Position numbers and translations under genes: made by a program
Notes under the pieces: model-generated
The model's input: only the letters and a program-made list of their open reading frames with translations
What the model was told of the DNA's origin: nothing
Databases searched by the model: none
In this document: positions 1-8,900 of the stretch, piece after piece
Layout: every line of letters starts with the position of its first letter
Position numbering within the stretch: the stretch's first letter is position 1
Source: Variovorax gossypii
GTDB lineage: Bacteria > Pseudomonadota > Gammaproteobacteria > Burkholderiales > Burkholderiaceae_C
Assembly: GCF_003965815.1 (NCBI RefSeq)
Contig: NZ_RXOE01000003.1
Span: forward strand, 342,941 to 406,940
Length of the DNA: 64,000 bases
Direction: 5' to 3'

Positions 1-49
1 ACGCCACGCCTTCTGATCGGCGGGAGTCGTCCGGTTGCGCTTTCGCAGC

Positions 50-499
50 TCAGGCGTTGCGTGAAGCCTTCGTGGGCCTTGCCTCGCTTGCCAGGGAGGA
101 CAACTTCATCTCCGACAGCACGCGCCTCGCGTTGGCGGAGCAACTCATGTCGTCGGGCTTCGCCTCGATCTGCGCCATCAGCTCGACCAGTTGGGCCTTG
201 CTCTTCGCGAGCTGCACCTGCAGCGTCTCGATGTCTTCCACCTTGCGGCGCAGCGTGTCGAGCAAGCTGCCGCGTTCCCATTGCGAGAGATCGCCGGGTA
301 GCAGCGCGCGCAATTCGTCGAGGCTGAAGCCCGCTCGCTGCGCGGTGGCGATCAGCTGGAGCATCAGCACCGCGTCGGCGGGATAGCTGCGGTAGCCGTT
401 GGCCTGGCGCTCGGCGGTCTTGAGCAGGCCGATGCGTTCGTAGAAGCGGATGCGGGAAGCCGCAAGGCCTGTCTGCTGGGCGAGTTCTCCGATCTTCAT
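50..499 (-). CDS. MerR-family transcriptional regulator
   Basis: A 149-residue MerR-type regulator. The N-terminus starts MKIGELAQ and continues with the winged-helix pattern RIRFYERIGLL and NGYRSYP, which is diagnostic of the MerR DNA-binding domain. Residues about 75-125 form the dimerisation coiled coil. The ATG at 499 was chosen over longer forms because the MerR fold begins exactly there. The C-terminal tail has one Cys and no clear metal-binding loop, so the inducer is unknown. It is divergent from the epimerase-like gene at 634, and the MerR-type promoter at 529-559 lies between them, so it very probably controls that gene by distorting the 19-bp spacer. Confidence 0.9.
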   Translation of the reverse strand: MKIGELAQQTGLAASRIRFYERIGLLKTAERQANGYRSYPADAVLMLQLIATAQRAGFSLDELRALLPGDLSQWERGSLLDTLRRKVEDIETLQVQLAKSKAQLVELMAQIEAKPDDMSCSANARRVLSEMKLSSLASEARPTKASRNA

Positions 500-528
500 G
501 TGGGCCGTGCTCCATGCGAAGCTGCAGT

Positions 529-559
529 TTGACATTGAACCTTGCTTCAAGGTTACTCT
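529..559 (+). promoter_or_regulatory. MerR-type promoter with 19-bp spacer and palindromic operator
   Basis: The -35 TTGACA (529-534) and -10 TACTCT (554-559) are separated by 19 bp. The spacer region contains a perfect inverted repeat, AACCTT (538-543), GCTTC, AAGGTT (549-554). Over-long spacers with a central dyad are the hallmark of promoters activated by MerR-family proteins. The promoter reads toward the epimerase-like gene, and the dyad would also cover the MerR gene's own control region. Confidence 0.85.
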
Positions 560-633
560 CGCGCCGATACGCACGAGGTGCGGCACAGGCAGCAGATGCA
601 GCGCGATGCGGCGCTGCGATTCGAGGAAACGGC

Positions 634-1578
634 ATGCAGACGATATTGGGTGCGAACGGCCAGATCGCGGTGGAACTGGCGCGTGAACTGCACAGCGGGT
701 ACACGCGCGAACTGAGGCTCGTGAGCCGCAATCCACGCAAGGTGAATGACACCGACGTGCTGGTGCAGGCCGACCTTCTCGATGCGCGCCGCACCGCCGA
801 AGCGGTCGAGGGCAGCAGCATCGTCTACTTCACCGCCGGGCTGCCGCCCGACTCCCGGCTGTGGGAAGAGCAGTTTCCGGCGATGCTGAATAACGCCCTC
901 GAGGCGAGCAGGGCGGCGGGCGCGAAGTTCGCCTATTTCGACAACACCTACATGTACCCGCAGGACGACCGGCTGCAGACGGAGCAGACGCCCTTCGCGC
1001 CGGTGGGGCGCAAGGGCCGCGTGCGCGCGGCGATGGCGTCCATGGTGCTCGAGGAGATGGCGCGAGGCGACATCCCGGTGCTCATCGGAAGGGCTCCGGA
1101 GTTCTATGGACCCGGCAAGACGCAGAGCTTCACCAACGCGCTGGTCATCGACAACCTGAAGGCCGCGAAGAAGCCTCGCGTGCCGGTGCGCGACGACACG
1201 CTGCGCACGCTCATCTGGACGCCCGATGCGAGCCGCGCGCTGGCCATGCTCGGCAACACGCCGGATGCATTCGGTCAGACCTGGCACCTGCCCTGCTGCG
1301 ATGACCGGCAGACCTACAGGAGCTTCGTCGCCATGGCCGCCGAGGTCTTCGGCCGCGATGCGGCCTTCTCGGTCATCGGCAAGCGGACCTTGCTTGCCGC
1401 CGGCCTCTTCTCCAGGCGGGTGCGCGAGATCGCGGAACTGCTGCCGCGCTACGAGCAGGACAACCTCTTCGATTCCACGAAGTTCAAGCGCCGGTTCCAC
1501 GACTTCGAGGTGACCACGTACCGCGAAGGCCTCGCGCTGATCCAGCAGGAATGGCGCCAGGAGCCGGCGAAAAGCTGA
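634..1578 (+). CDS. NAD(P)-binding epimerase/dehydratase-like protein
   Basis: A 314-residue Rossmann-fold protein of the NAD-dependent epimerase/dehydratase (atypical SDR) group. The nucleotide motif GANGQIA is at residues 5-11, followed by SRNPRK, which suggests NADPH preference. A Tyr-rich segment (YFDNTYMYP) lies where the catalytic Tyr is expected, but a clear YxxxK is not visible, so it may be a quinone/NADPH-reductase-like or sugar-nucleotide-like member rather than a standard epimerase. The start at 634 follows a GAGG ribosome site at 623-626; the open frame upstream runs through the promoter. Expression is probably induced by the divergent MerR regulator. The substrate cannot be named from sequence. 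Confidence 0.8.
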   Translation: MQTILGANGQIAVELARELHSGYTRELRLVSRNPRKVNDTDVLVQADLLDARRTAEAVEGSSIVYFTAGLPPDSRLWEEQFPAMLNNALEASRAAGAKFAYFDNTYMYPQDDRLQTEQTPFAPVGRKGRVRAAMASMVLEEMARGDIPVLIGRAPEFYGPGKTQSFTNALVIDNLKAAKKPRVPVRDDTLRTLIWTPDASRALAMLGNTPDAFGQTWHLPCCDDRQTYRSFVAMAAEVFGRDAAFSVIGKRTLLAAGLFSRRVREIAELLPRYEQDNLFDSTKFKRRFHDFEVTTYREGLALIQQEWRQEPAKS

Positions 1579-2135
1579 ACTGCTCCCCGCACGCCGGGGC
1601 GGTGATCCCGGCACCTCCCATGTTGATGGGAGCAGTAGCGATGTCTTTCGTGCCAGCTGCTGACAAATGTGAACTGGCACACATCCGCGATCCGAAAGCG
1701 AATGCCAAGACCTACTGCAATCCGTAGTATTCATTTTGTTTCAAAAACGTCCTACGGAGCTTGCACGTGATGACCTGCATACCCTCGTTCTTCCGAACGT
1801 ACGAGCCGCTCGATGCGGTTCGTGGGCATGCCGCACGAGCGCGTGGCCCCGTCACATCGAAGGCCACGATCATGAAGCCCGACTCCTAGTGTTCTCCTTG
1901 CAGTGATGCGCATCGCGGCGATCCGCCGCGAACCGTGCGACTGCCTTCAGCGACCCGATAGCTGCTTGCCGATGGCCCTTGCGAGGGCTCGTGCATGGCG
2001 GCTCGCGTTCGTCCGCTGACTTTCGGATTTCGATTTTTATCTCGCGCCGCTGCGCGAGATGGAGAGCCGTTGCCGCGACAGAAGCGGCCGGTCCTCCCTT
2101 ACAGGGTTCGAGAAGATTTTTGGATCGAGGATGCA
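1579..2135. other. 557-bp intergenic region upstream of the EAL/curli-like operon
   Basis: No convincing gene. It contains a GC hairpin just after the epimerase stop (CCCCG 1585-1589 with CGGGG 1595-1599), a perfect 7-bp inverted repeat CTCCCAT-GTTG-ATGGGAG at 1615-1632, and a Crp-like half-palindrome TGTGA-N6-ACACA at 1668-1683. There is also a hairpin ACGAGCCG...CGGTTCGT near 1801-1823. It is the only plausible promoter region for the five-gene operon that starts at 2136, and the two Crp/Fnr genes downstream of that operon make the Crp-like site worth noting. Confidence 0.4.
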
Positions 2136-3545
2136 ATGGCTGCTATCTCAGCACTGACCGCCTGGCCCTCAGGTGCGCACCGGCCCGCCGTGCGGGCCCC
2201 GCGCGCTTCGACGGGGGTGTGTCTGCACGACTCGCGCACCGAGCCTGTCGCGAGCGTCGCGCATGCTTTCGCGGCGCCCGTGGGCCGTGCGGCGACGCGC
2301 AGGGCCTGCGCCTTCGTGTTCGTCGCGAACCTTCCGCTCCTCGCGGAAGCGTACGGACAGGATTTCGCATCGGCCGCGAGCCTGGAGATCCAGCGCCGGC
2401 TCTGCGCCAACTTCGTCGTGTCTGCGTCGTCCGACATGGCCAGGCTGCGGGACGATTGCTTCCTGCTCTGGCACAACGAAGCCTTCGAATGCGCGATCTT
2501 CGAAGGCCGTGCGCCGGGCGAGTTTCCCCGCACGATGCGGCGCGCGAGCCGTCCCATCGAGGCCTTGCTCGCGGTGCTCGGCGCGGAGCCCGTGCGCGCC
2601 GGCGGCATCGCCGCGCTGGTGCAGCTGCACGCGGACTGGATCGACGTATGCCCGCCCGAGCAACTCGGCGCCTCCGAGATCGAACTGGCACTGTGGACCG
2701 CGCAGCCCTTTCCCGAGGCGCACGAGACCCGCGCCGACGGCTGGCGCCAGCTCTACCGGGCCGACATGGACATGGCCGTGCGCCTGAGCGAGGCCACGCG
2801 CGGCGAGGAGCTGACGTTCTCGTGGCGGCCGGTCGTGCAACCGGGCAGCGCCGCGACCGTGCTCTACCGCGAAGGCCGCACGCGCATCGCATCGGGCCGG
2901 GGCGAACAGGGCCTGCTGGAGTCCGACGTGTTCATGCCCTGCCTGCAGCGGCTGGGCCTCACGCGCGCGTTCGACCGCACCGTCATGCGGCATGCCGTCG
3001 CCGCATTGCGGATGCAGCCTTCCGCGCACATCGGCGTGAGCATCTCGGCGCAGGGCGTGCGCGTCGATCACTGGTGGGCCTCGCTGCTCGCGGTGCTCGA
3101 CAAGGAGCCCGCGCTGGCTTCGCGGCTGGTGATAGAGATCGTCGACAGCGCGGCGCTGCCCGACTTCGAGGCCGCACGGGACTTCTGCGTGCAGCTGCAG
3201 CTGCGCGGCTGCCGCATCGCCATCCGCGATTTCGGCAGCGGTGCCGACAACCTCGCGGCCGTCCAAGCCTGCAGGCCCGACATCGTCAAGCTCGACGCCG
3301 CCCTGCTGCGCCGCGCGCGTGAAGGCGCGTTCGGCCGCGAGTGCCTGCGCGACATGCTGTCGCTGTGCACGCATCTCGCGCCGCACGTGGTCGTCGACGG
3401 CATCGAGCGCGACGACGACCTGCACATCGCGTCGCAGGCCGGCGCGCAGTGGATGCAGGGCTTCGGCGTGCGAGGCGCGGAGCGGCATGCGCGCATCGGC
3501 TCGCCCGCTGGCGGCGACGCCGGTGGCAGCGCGGAGGCTGAATGA
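2136..3545 (+). CDS. Degenerate EAL-domain protein, probably a c-di-GMP effector or regulator
   Basis: 469 residues. The C-terminal half (about 210-460) follows the EAL phosphodiesterase fold: FSWRPVV for the usual YQPI strand, RLVIEIVDSA for the LElTES strand, AIRDFGSGADNL for the DDFGtGySSL loop, then IVKLDAA and WMQGFGV. The catalytic signatures are broken. The EAL triplet is absent, the first Asp of DDFG is Arg, the Asn of the NlS motif is Ser, and AEG is VDG. It is therefore unlikely to hydrolyse c-di-GMP and more likely binds a ligand or a partner. The N-terminal 200 residues are unrecognised. ATG 2136 is preceded by GAGG at 2127-2130. It is the first gene of the curli-like operon and overlaps the next ORF. 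Confidence 0.8.
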   Translation: MAAISALTAWPSGAHRPAVRAPRASTGVCLHDSRTEPVASVAHAFAAPVGRAATRRACAFVFVANLPLLAEAYGQDFASAASLEIQRRLCANFVVSASSDMARLRDDCFLLWHNEAFECAIFEGRAPGEFPRTMRRASRPIEALLAVLGAEPVRAGGIAALVQLHADWIDVCPPEQLGASEIELALWTAQPFPEAHETRADGWRQLYRADMDMAVRLSEATRGEELTFSWRPVVQPGSAATVLYREGRTRIASGRGEQGLLESDVFMPCLQRLGLTRAFDRTVMRHAVAALRMQPSAHIGVSISAQGVRVDHWWASLLAVLDKEPALASRLVIEIVDSAALPDFEAARDFCVQLQLRGCRIAIRDFGSGADNLAAVQACRPDIVKLDAALLRRAREGAFGRECLRDMLSLCTHLAPHVVVDGIERDDDLHIASQAGAQWMQGFGVRGAERHARIGSPAGGDAGGSAEAE

Positions 3546-3832
3546 CCATGAGCCTCCTGAACACCGACATCCAGCTGCGCCTCGCGCGCCTGAGCACCGA
3601 CCTTCTGCTGCTGCAGCGTGCCGTCCAGGAGCTGATGCTCGAGTGCACCCCGCAGCCTCCCGGCATGAGCGAAAGCGACCTGATCGCCGCGGCGCAGTAC
3701 CGCGCGCTGGAGGCCGCGCTGCATGCGCCCGACAGACCGGCCGCGCCAGCCACCCAGGAGGACGCCGAGCTGCTCGTGTGGCCGGGCTTCACCGAGCCGG
3801 TTCCCATGCGAAGGGCGGCGATGCGCGCCTGA
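3542..3832 (+). CDS. Small unrecognised protein, translationally coupled
   Basis: A 96-residue protein with a leucine-rich amphipathic N-terminal helix (residues about 5-35) and a Pro/Ala-rich tail. Its ATG overlaps the stop of the EAL-like gene (ATGA), so it is probably made by translational coupling; a second ATG at 3548 is also possible. No signal peptide or known domain is visible, so the product is probably cytoplasmic. Its fixed place between a c-di-GMP-type regulator and the surface-fibre genes suggests an adaptor or chaperone role, but that is only inference. Confidence 0.6.
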   Translation: MTMSLLNTDIQLRLARLSTDLLLLQRAVQELMLECTPQPPGMSESDLIAAAQYRALEAALHAPDRPAAPATQEDAELLVWPGFTEPVPMRRAAMRA

Positions 3833-3884
3833 CCGCTTCGCGCATCGGCCTCGACCTTCTCCCATTTCGTTTCGTAGGACTTTC

Positions 3885-4427
3885 ATGCTTACTCAAATCA
3901 CCAGGGTTTCCAGGACCACGCGCGCCGCGCTGTTCGGCCTGCTGGCCGCCACCGGCGCATGCGCGCTGGCCAACAACGTCGGAGAGAACGCCGCGTGGCA
4001 GTTCCAGACTTCCGCCGACAAGGCCAACCAGGCGGCGGTGCAGGACATGATCCAGCGCAAGAAGGCCGGCTCGTACGGCGCGGCCAACTACACCACCAAC
4101 AACTACATCGGCAAGCAATACAACTGCGACGTCACCTCGACCGCGCAGGGCAACCAGGGCACCAACAGCACCACCGCCAACTCGCCCGGCACCAGCGGCG
4201 CGTCGGCCAACTCCACCGGCAACTCGAGCACCGGCGTCGGCGGCACGGGCACGGTGAGCACCGGCCAGGCCAACAGCGGCACGGTCGGCTCGGCGGTGAT
4301 CGGCTCCACCACCAGCAACGTGCAGGGCTGGTCGAGCCAGGCCCTGAACTCCAACCAGACCAACACCGGCAGCCAGAGCGCAAGCATCAGCGGCAGCTCG
4401 GCCTGCGCCTTCGGCGCGCTCAACTGA
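3885..4427 (+). CDS. hfaA: Secreted curlin/HfaA-like Asn-Gly-Ser-Thr-rich protein
   Basis: A 180-residue exported protein. The signal peptide has RTTRAALFGLLAATGACALA, with cleavage expected after Ala29. The mature chain is rich in N, G, S, T and Q, with curlin-like spacing such as NxxGW, NSNQTNTGSQ and GNQGTNST, and has two cysteines (81 and 174) that could form a disulfide. Size, composition and position directly upstream of a CsgG/HfaB homologue match the small fibre/anchor subunit HfaA of holdfast loci or a curlin. It was assigned by context as much as by sequence. ATG 3885 starts exactly at the signal peptide; a GTAGGA site lies upstream. Confidence 0.65.
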   Translation: MLTQITRVSRTTRAALFGLLAATGACALANNVGENAAWQFQTSADKANQAAVQDMIQRKKAGSYGAANYTTNNYIGKQYNCDVTSTAQGNQGTNSTTANSPGTSGASANSTGNSSTGVGGTGTVSTGQANSGTVGSAVIGSTTSNVQGWSSQALNSNQTNTGSQSASISGSSACAFGALN

Positions 4428-4456
4428 CCCCCAAAGCAGACAGGGAAGCAAGAGGA

Positions 4457-5860
4457 ATGATCACATTCAAGTCGATCCGCGCGTTGCCGCGCGGAAAAGC
4501 CGCGTCGCGCGGACTGGCCGCGGCGGCCGCCGTCATGAGTCTGGCCGGCTGCGTCACCGCGCCGCAGCAGCAGATGGCGCCGAAGGAAGCGCCCGTGGTG
4601 CTCGGCCCCGCCGTGCGCCAGAACGTCACGCCCATGGAGGCGGTTCTCGCCTGCTTCGGCGACCACGTGGCCGCCACCCAGCGCCCGCCCTTCGTCATCA
4701 CCGTGGGCGACGTGAAGGACTACACCGGCAAGTACAGCATCAACGAAGGCAACGCCATCACGCAGGGCGGCGCGCTGATGGTGTATTCGGCGCTCGGCAA
4801 GCTCGGCGGCGCGGTGCAGGTGGCCGAGCGCTTCGACCCGGTCATCGCGGAACGTGAACTGGGCTATGCCGATCGCCGCCAGCTCGGCGACGGCCGTACG
4901 CACCAGCTCGGCGGCCCCAGCGGCGGCCAGGCCGTGCCGTGGCTGCCGTACTTCGGCGGCACCATCAACAAGTCCGACTACTTCATCGTCGGCGGCATCA
5001 CCGAGCTCAACTACAACATCAACTCGGGCGGTGCCGAGATCGGCGTGAATCAGGTGGGCATCAAGGCGCGCACCTTCACCCAGTCGGTGGGCGTCGACCT
5101 GCGCATCGTCGACACCAAGACGCTGATGATCGTGAAGACCGTGAGCCTCACGAAGCAGTTCAACGGCTACGAAGTCGGCTTCAACGTCTTCCGCTTCTTC
5201 GGCAGCAAGCTCTACGACATCGACGTCGGCGCCAAGGGCCAGGAGCCCGTGCAGATGGGCGTGCGCGCCGCGCTGGAAGAGGGCGTGGTGCGCCTGGTGG
5301 CCGCGGTCGCCAAGGTCGACCCCAACCCCTGCCTGGGCATGCGCCTGACTGAGGACCTGCGCGTCGCGCCCGCCGAGGAGTTGCGCAAGGTGGCCAACCC
5401 GCTCGTCGATTCGGCCGGCGCGGTGGTGCAGCAGGGCGAGGCCGTCAACGCGGCCAGCCAGACCGGCGCGAGCCTGACGGGCTCGAGCGTGCAGATCCCC
5501 TTCGAGTTCGGCGCGGCCGCGCTCACGGGCGGCACGCTGAACCTTCTCGACCAGATCGCGGCGGCCGCCGCCAAGGCGCCCACCGAGGTCGTGCTGGTCG
5601 CGCGCGACACCGAGAACTGGGACGCCGGCAAGCGCGACCTGCTGACCGACCAGCGCATCGGCGTGGTCACGACGGCGCTCGCGTCGCGCGGCCTGGCGCC
5701 CGGCGGCATCAGCGTCACATGGCGCCCGGACAAGGCGGATACGTCGATTCATCGCGACGGCCCCGGCCTGCAGGAGATCGCAAAGCTCCGTGTCCAGGGT
5801 GCGGTGAGGGGTGGACCGGCCCGTCCGGTCCGTGAGGGGAACGCAACCGAAGGGAAGTAA
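4457..5860 (+). CDS. hfaB: CsgG/HfaB-family outer-membrane secretion lipoprotein with OmpA-like C-terminus
   Basis: 467 residues. A lipoprotein signal ends in LAGC (Cys32). Residues about 75-300 align by eye with CsgG: GDVKDYTGKYS with NFQDQTGQYK, VAERFDPVIAEREL with LERQGLQNLLNERK, NYNINSGGAEIG with ESNVKSGGVGAR, and YEVGFNVFRFF with YEVQAGVFRF. CsgG forms the outer-membrane pore that exports curli subunits; HfaB is its holdfast-anchor relative. CsgG and HfaB are shorter. The extra 140 residues here (IPFEFGAAALTGG... KRDLLTDQRIGVVTTAL) resemble an OmpA-like peptidoglycan-binding fold in which the LTDQR helix replaces NxxLSxxRA and the usual Asp is missing. The start is set by the signal peptide and an AGGGAAG site. 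It lies 29 bp after the hfaA-like gene. Confidence 0.85.
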   Translation: MITFKSIRALPRGKAASRGLAAAAAVMSLAGCVTAPQQQMAPKEAPVVLGPAVRQNVTPMEAVLACFGDHVAATQRPPFVITVGDVKDYTGKYSINEGNAITQGGALMVYSALGKLGGAVQVAERFDPVIAERELGYADRRQLGDGRTHQLGGPSGGQAVPWLPYFGGTINKSDYFIVGGITELNYNINSGGAEIGVNQVGIKARTFTQSVGVDLRIVDTKTLMIVKTVSLTKQFNGYEVGFNVFRFFGSKLYDIDVGAKGQEPVQMGVRAALEEGVVRLVAAVAKVDPNPCLGMRLTEDLRVAPAEELRKVANPLVDSAGAVVQQGEAVNAASQTGASLTGSSVQIPFEFGAAALTGGTLNLLDQIAAAAAKAPTEVVLVARDTENWDAGKRDLLTDQRIGVVTTALASRGLAPGGISVTWRPDKADTSIHRDGPGLQEIAKLRVQGAVRGGPARPVREGNATEGK

Positions 5861-5958
5861 CCGGGACACACAAGGTCTTCATCGCAGCAAACAACGGCAA
5901 TCCGCCGATCAGCAATCCATCCAGTCAGTCCTTCTTTCAGATCCATCAAAGGAACGTC

Positions 5959-8900
5959 ATGCAGAAGAATCGCAAGCACTCGGGCCGCCGCGTCAACGGC
6001 GCACCGCTCAACAGCATCGGCATGGCCGTGCTGGCCACGCTCGTGGCCAGCGGCGCGCAGGCCGCCGAAACGGTCGTCACGCCCGTGGCCGCCAACACCA
6101 CTGCCTACCAGAGCGTGCAGTCGGTGCAGGACAAGACGCTGCCGGTGACCGCCACGGCCGCCGGCACCACCATCGACATCACGACGGCCGGCCCGCAGAC
6201 CGGCAACAGCAACACGGTCACGCAGAACGCGGTGAAGGCAAGCGCCACGGGCAACGCCTTCGTCAACGCGGTCGACCTCTCGCTGACCGGCGGCACGGGC
6301 GCGACGCCCGCCGAAGGCGCGGCCTCGCTCGGCGTGCAGACCAACAGCGGCGTCGTTTCCAGCCTCGCCACTGGCAACACGGTGAAGGTCGATCTCGACG
6401 GCTTCTCGAGCGGCGGTGCCGCCAACACCAGCAACACGATCGCGGCGAGCACCACGCTCAACAGCGGCTCGTCGACCATCTCGGGCGCGGTGCCCGTCGA
6501 CTATGCCTCGACCAATCCGGGCTCGGTCTCGCTGGCCTACACGCCCGCCGGCGGCAGCGTGACGGCCCAGGGCAGCCTGGTCGTCAACTCCGTGCAGCAG
6601 GCCACCGGCGCGGCTTCGTCCGCGTCGGCCAGCGGCAACAACCTGACGCTCACGCTGACGGCACCCGGCACCAACGCGGTCGACGCCGCACCGGCGCTCG
6701 ACGGCAACACTGTCTCCGCGACGCTCAAGGGCAACGCGGCCAACAGCACGGCCAGCATCCAGGCCGGCGGCGCGCCGGCCTTCACCGGCTCGGCCGTCGT
6801 CGCGAACCAGCAGCTGAACCAGTCGGCCACGCCGGTGACGCACACGGCCTCGGCCAGCGGCAACGCCATCATCGCTTCCATCGGCAGCGACACCGCCGGC
6901 AGCACCAACACGCTGCAAGGCGCGCTGTCCGTGCAGGGCAACACCATCTCCAGCAGCGCCACCGGCAACGAAGCCCTCGGCGCCACCACCGGCACGGCCG
7001 GCAATCGCATCGTGCTGGCCGACGGCGTCTCGGTCGCCGGTTCGGGCGGCGCCACCTCCAACACCGGCGTCTACAACGCGGGCAGCCTGTCGAGCACGGT
7101 CGCGGCCGATCTGGTCGTGTCGAACAGCCAGGGCAACGTGGGCGTCTCGCTCAGCGCGGCCACGCAGGGCGCGGGCATCGTCGCGGGCGTGCAGTCGGTC
7201 GACGGCGGTACCGTCACCGTCGCGAACAACGCGACCACCGCATCGGCGACCGGCAATGCCGCGTCGAGCGCGATCCTCAGCGGCAAGGACGCCGCCTCGT
7301 TCACCGCCACCGCGGCGCTGGCGAACCAGCAGAGCAACTACAACGGCGGCGTGAACGCCGCCGCGGGCCTGAGCGCGATCGCCGCGATCACCGGCGGCGA
7401 GGACGGCACCAACAACGCCAGCGCAGTCTCGGTGACGGGCAACCGCACCGCCGCGACGGCCTACGGCAGCAGCGCGAGCCAGAGCCTCGCGCTCCAGGCG
7501 AACGCACTGCCGCTGTCCGGCGCCAATGCCACGCTCGCCGGCGGCAGCCTGCCCGACGGGAACGTCACGGCCGCGGGCGCGGCCACGGTGACGAACCTGC
7601 AGGGCAACTACTCCGCCCCCGTCAGCGCCCAGACCTTGGGCTCCGTCATCGGCCTGATGGCCGATTCGCGCGGCACCGGCGGCGACACCATCCACGGCAG
7701 CACTTTCACCGTGGGCGGCAACACGCAGGAAGCCGTGGCCGTGAGCAACGGCGCCAACAACGCGCTGTCGCTGACCGGCACCACCGTCGGCGCGGGCGCC
7801 GGCGTGGCGAGCGTCCAGGTCGTGGACCAGGGCTCGCCGGTCAGCGCGGAGCTGACGAGCTCGGTGGCCGGCGTCTATCTCGGCACGCACACCACCGACA
7901 GCTCCGTCGCGCTGACGAACAACCTGCAGCGCGCGGTGGCGTACGGCAACTCGGGCGCGAACAGCCTGAACGTGTCGGCCAACAGCGCGAGCGTGCCGCT
8001 GTCGGAGACACCTGCCTCGGTGGCGACGCCCGCGGCCGGCACGGCCAGCGTCAATGCCGCCTACGGCGTGCTGAGCAACCAGTCGGTGTCCGGTGACGTC
8101 TCGGCAGTTGCGGACGGCCGCGGTGTCGGGCCGGTCGGCTCGCAGACCGTGCTGATCGAAGGCAACGTCACCCGCAGCACCGTCTCGAACCAGGGCAACG
8201 CCTTGGTCGGCGCCGCCTACGGCAACGATGTCTCCAACGCCGCCAAGCTGGCGCTGGGCACCGGCGCCACAGTGGCCGGCGCGGCATCGGTGGGCAATGT
8301 CACCAGCGTGCAGAACGTGAACGGCGCGGCCATCACCGCATCGGTGCCGGGCGGCAACGTGGTCTCCACTGCGATCGAGGACAACGTCGTGGCATCGACG
8401 GTCGCCACCTCCGGCAACCAGCTGCAGGCCCTGGCCTACGGCAACCGCGCGAGCGGCAATACCCTCGACGTGTCCGGCAATACGCTGGCCACCGTCACGG
8501 AACAGCCGCGCGCCGTGAGCGTCGGCGCCACCGCGACGACCGATGCGGCCTTCAGCGTGCAGAGCGTGCAGAACGGTTCGGGCAGCCTGAGCGCATCGCT
8601 GCGCAACGGCGTCCTGGGCACGGACGCTTCGCAGATCCGCACGCAGGTTGGCGGCAACGTCACCGGCTCCAGCGTGGCGTCGAACGGCAACAGCGCCAGC
8701 GCCGCCGCCACGAGCAACAGCGCCGTCAACGGCCTGACGCTCGCGGGCAACAGCCTGTCGACCTCCAGCGCGGTGCAGAACGTGCAGACGACCAGTGCGG
8801 CCATCGAGGCACTGGCGGGCCAGGCCGGCACGCCGGGAACGCCCGCGTCGCCATCGGCGCCCTTCAGCTACAGCGCGCACGTGATCGACACCGACGTGCT

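Noticed and set aside
4103..5869. 588-codon minus-strand frame opposite the CsgG-like gene
   Set aside because: Shadow frame; the plus strand encodes a clear lipoprotein signal and CsgG motifs.
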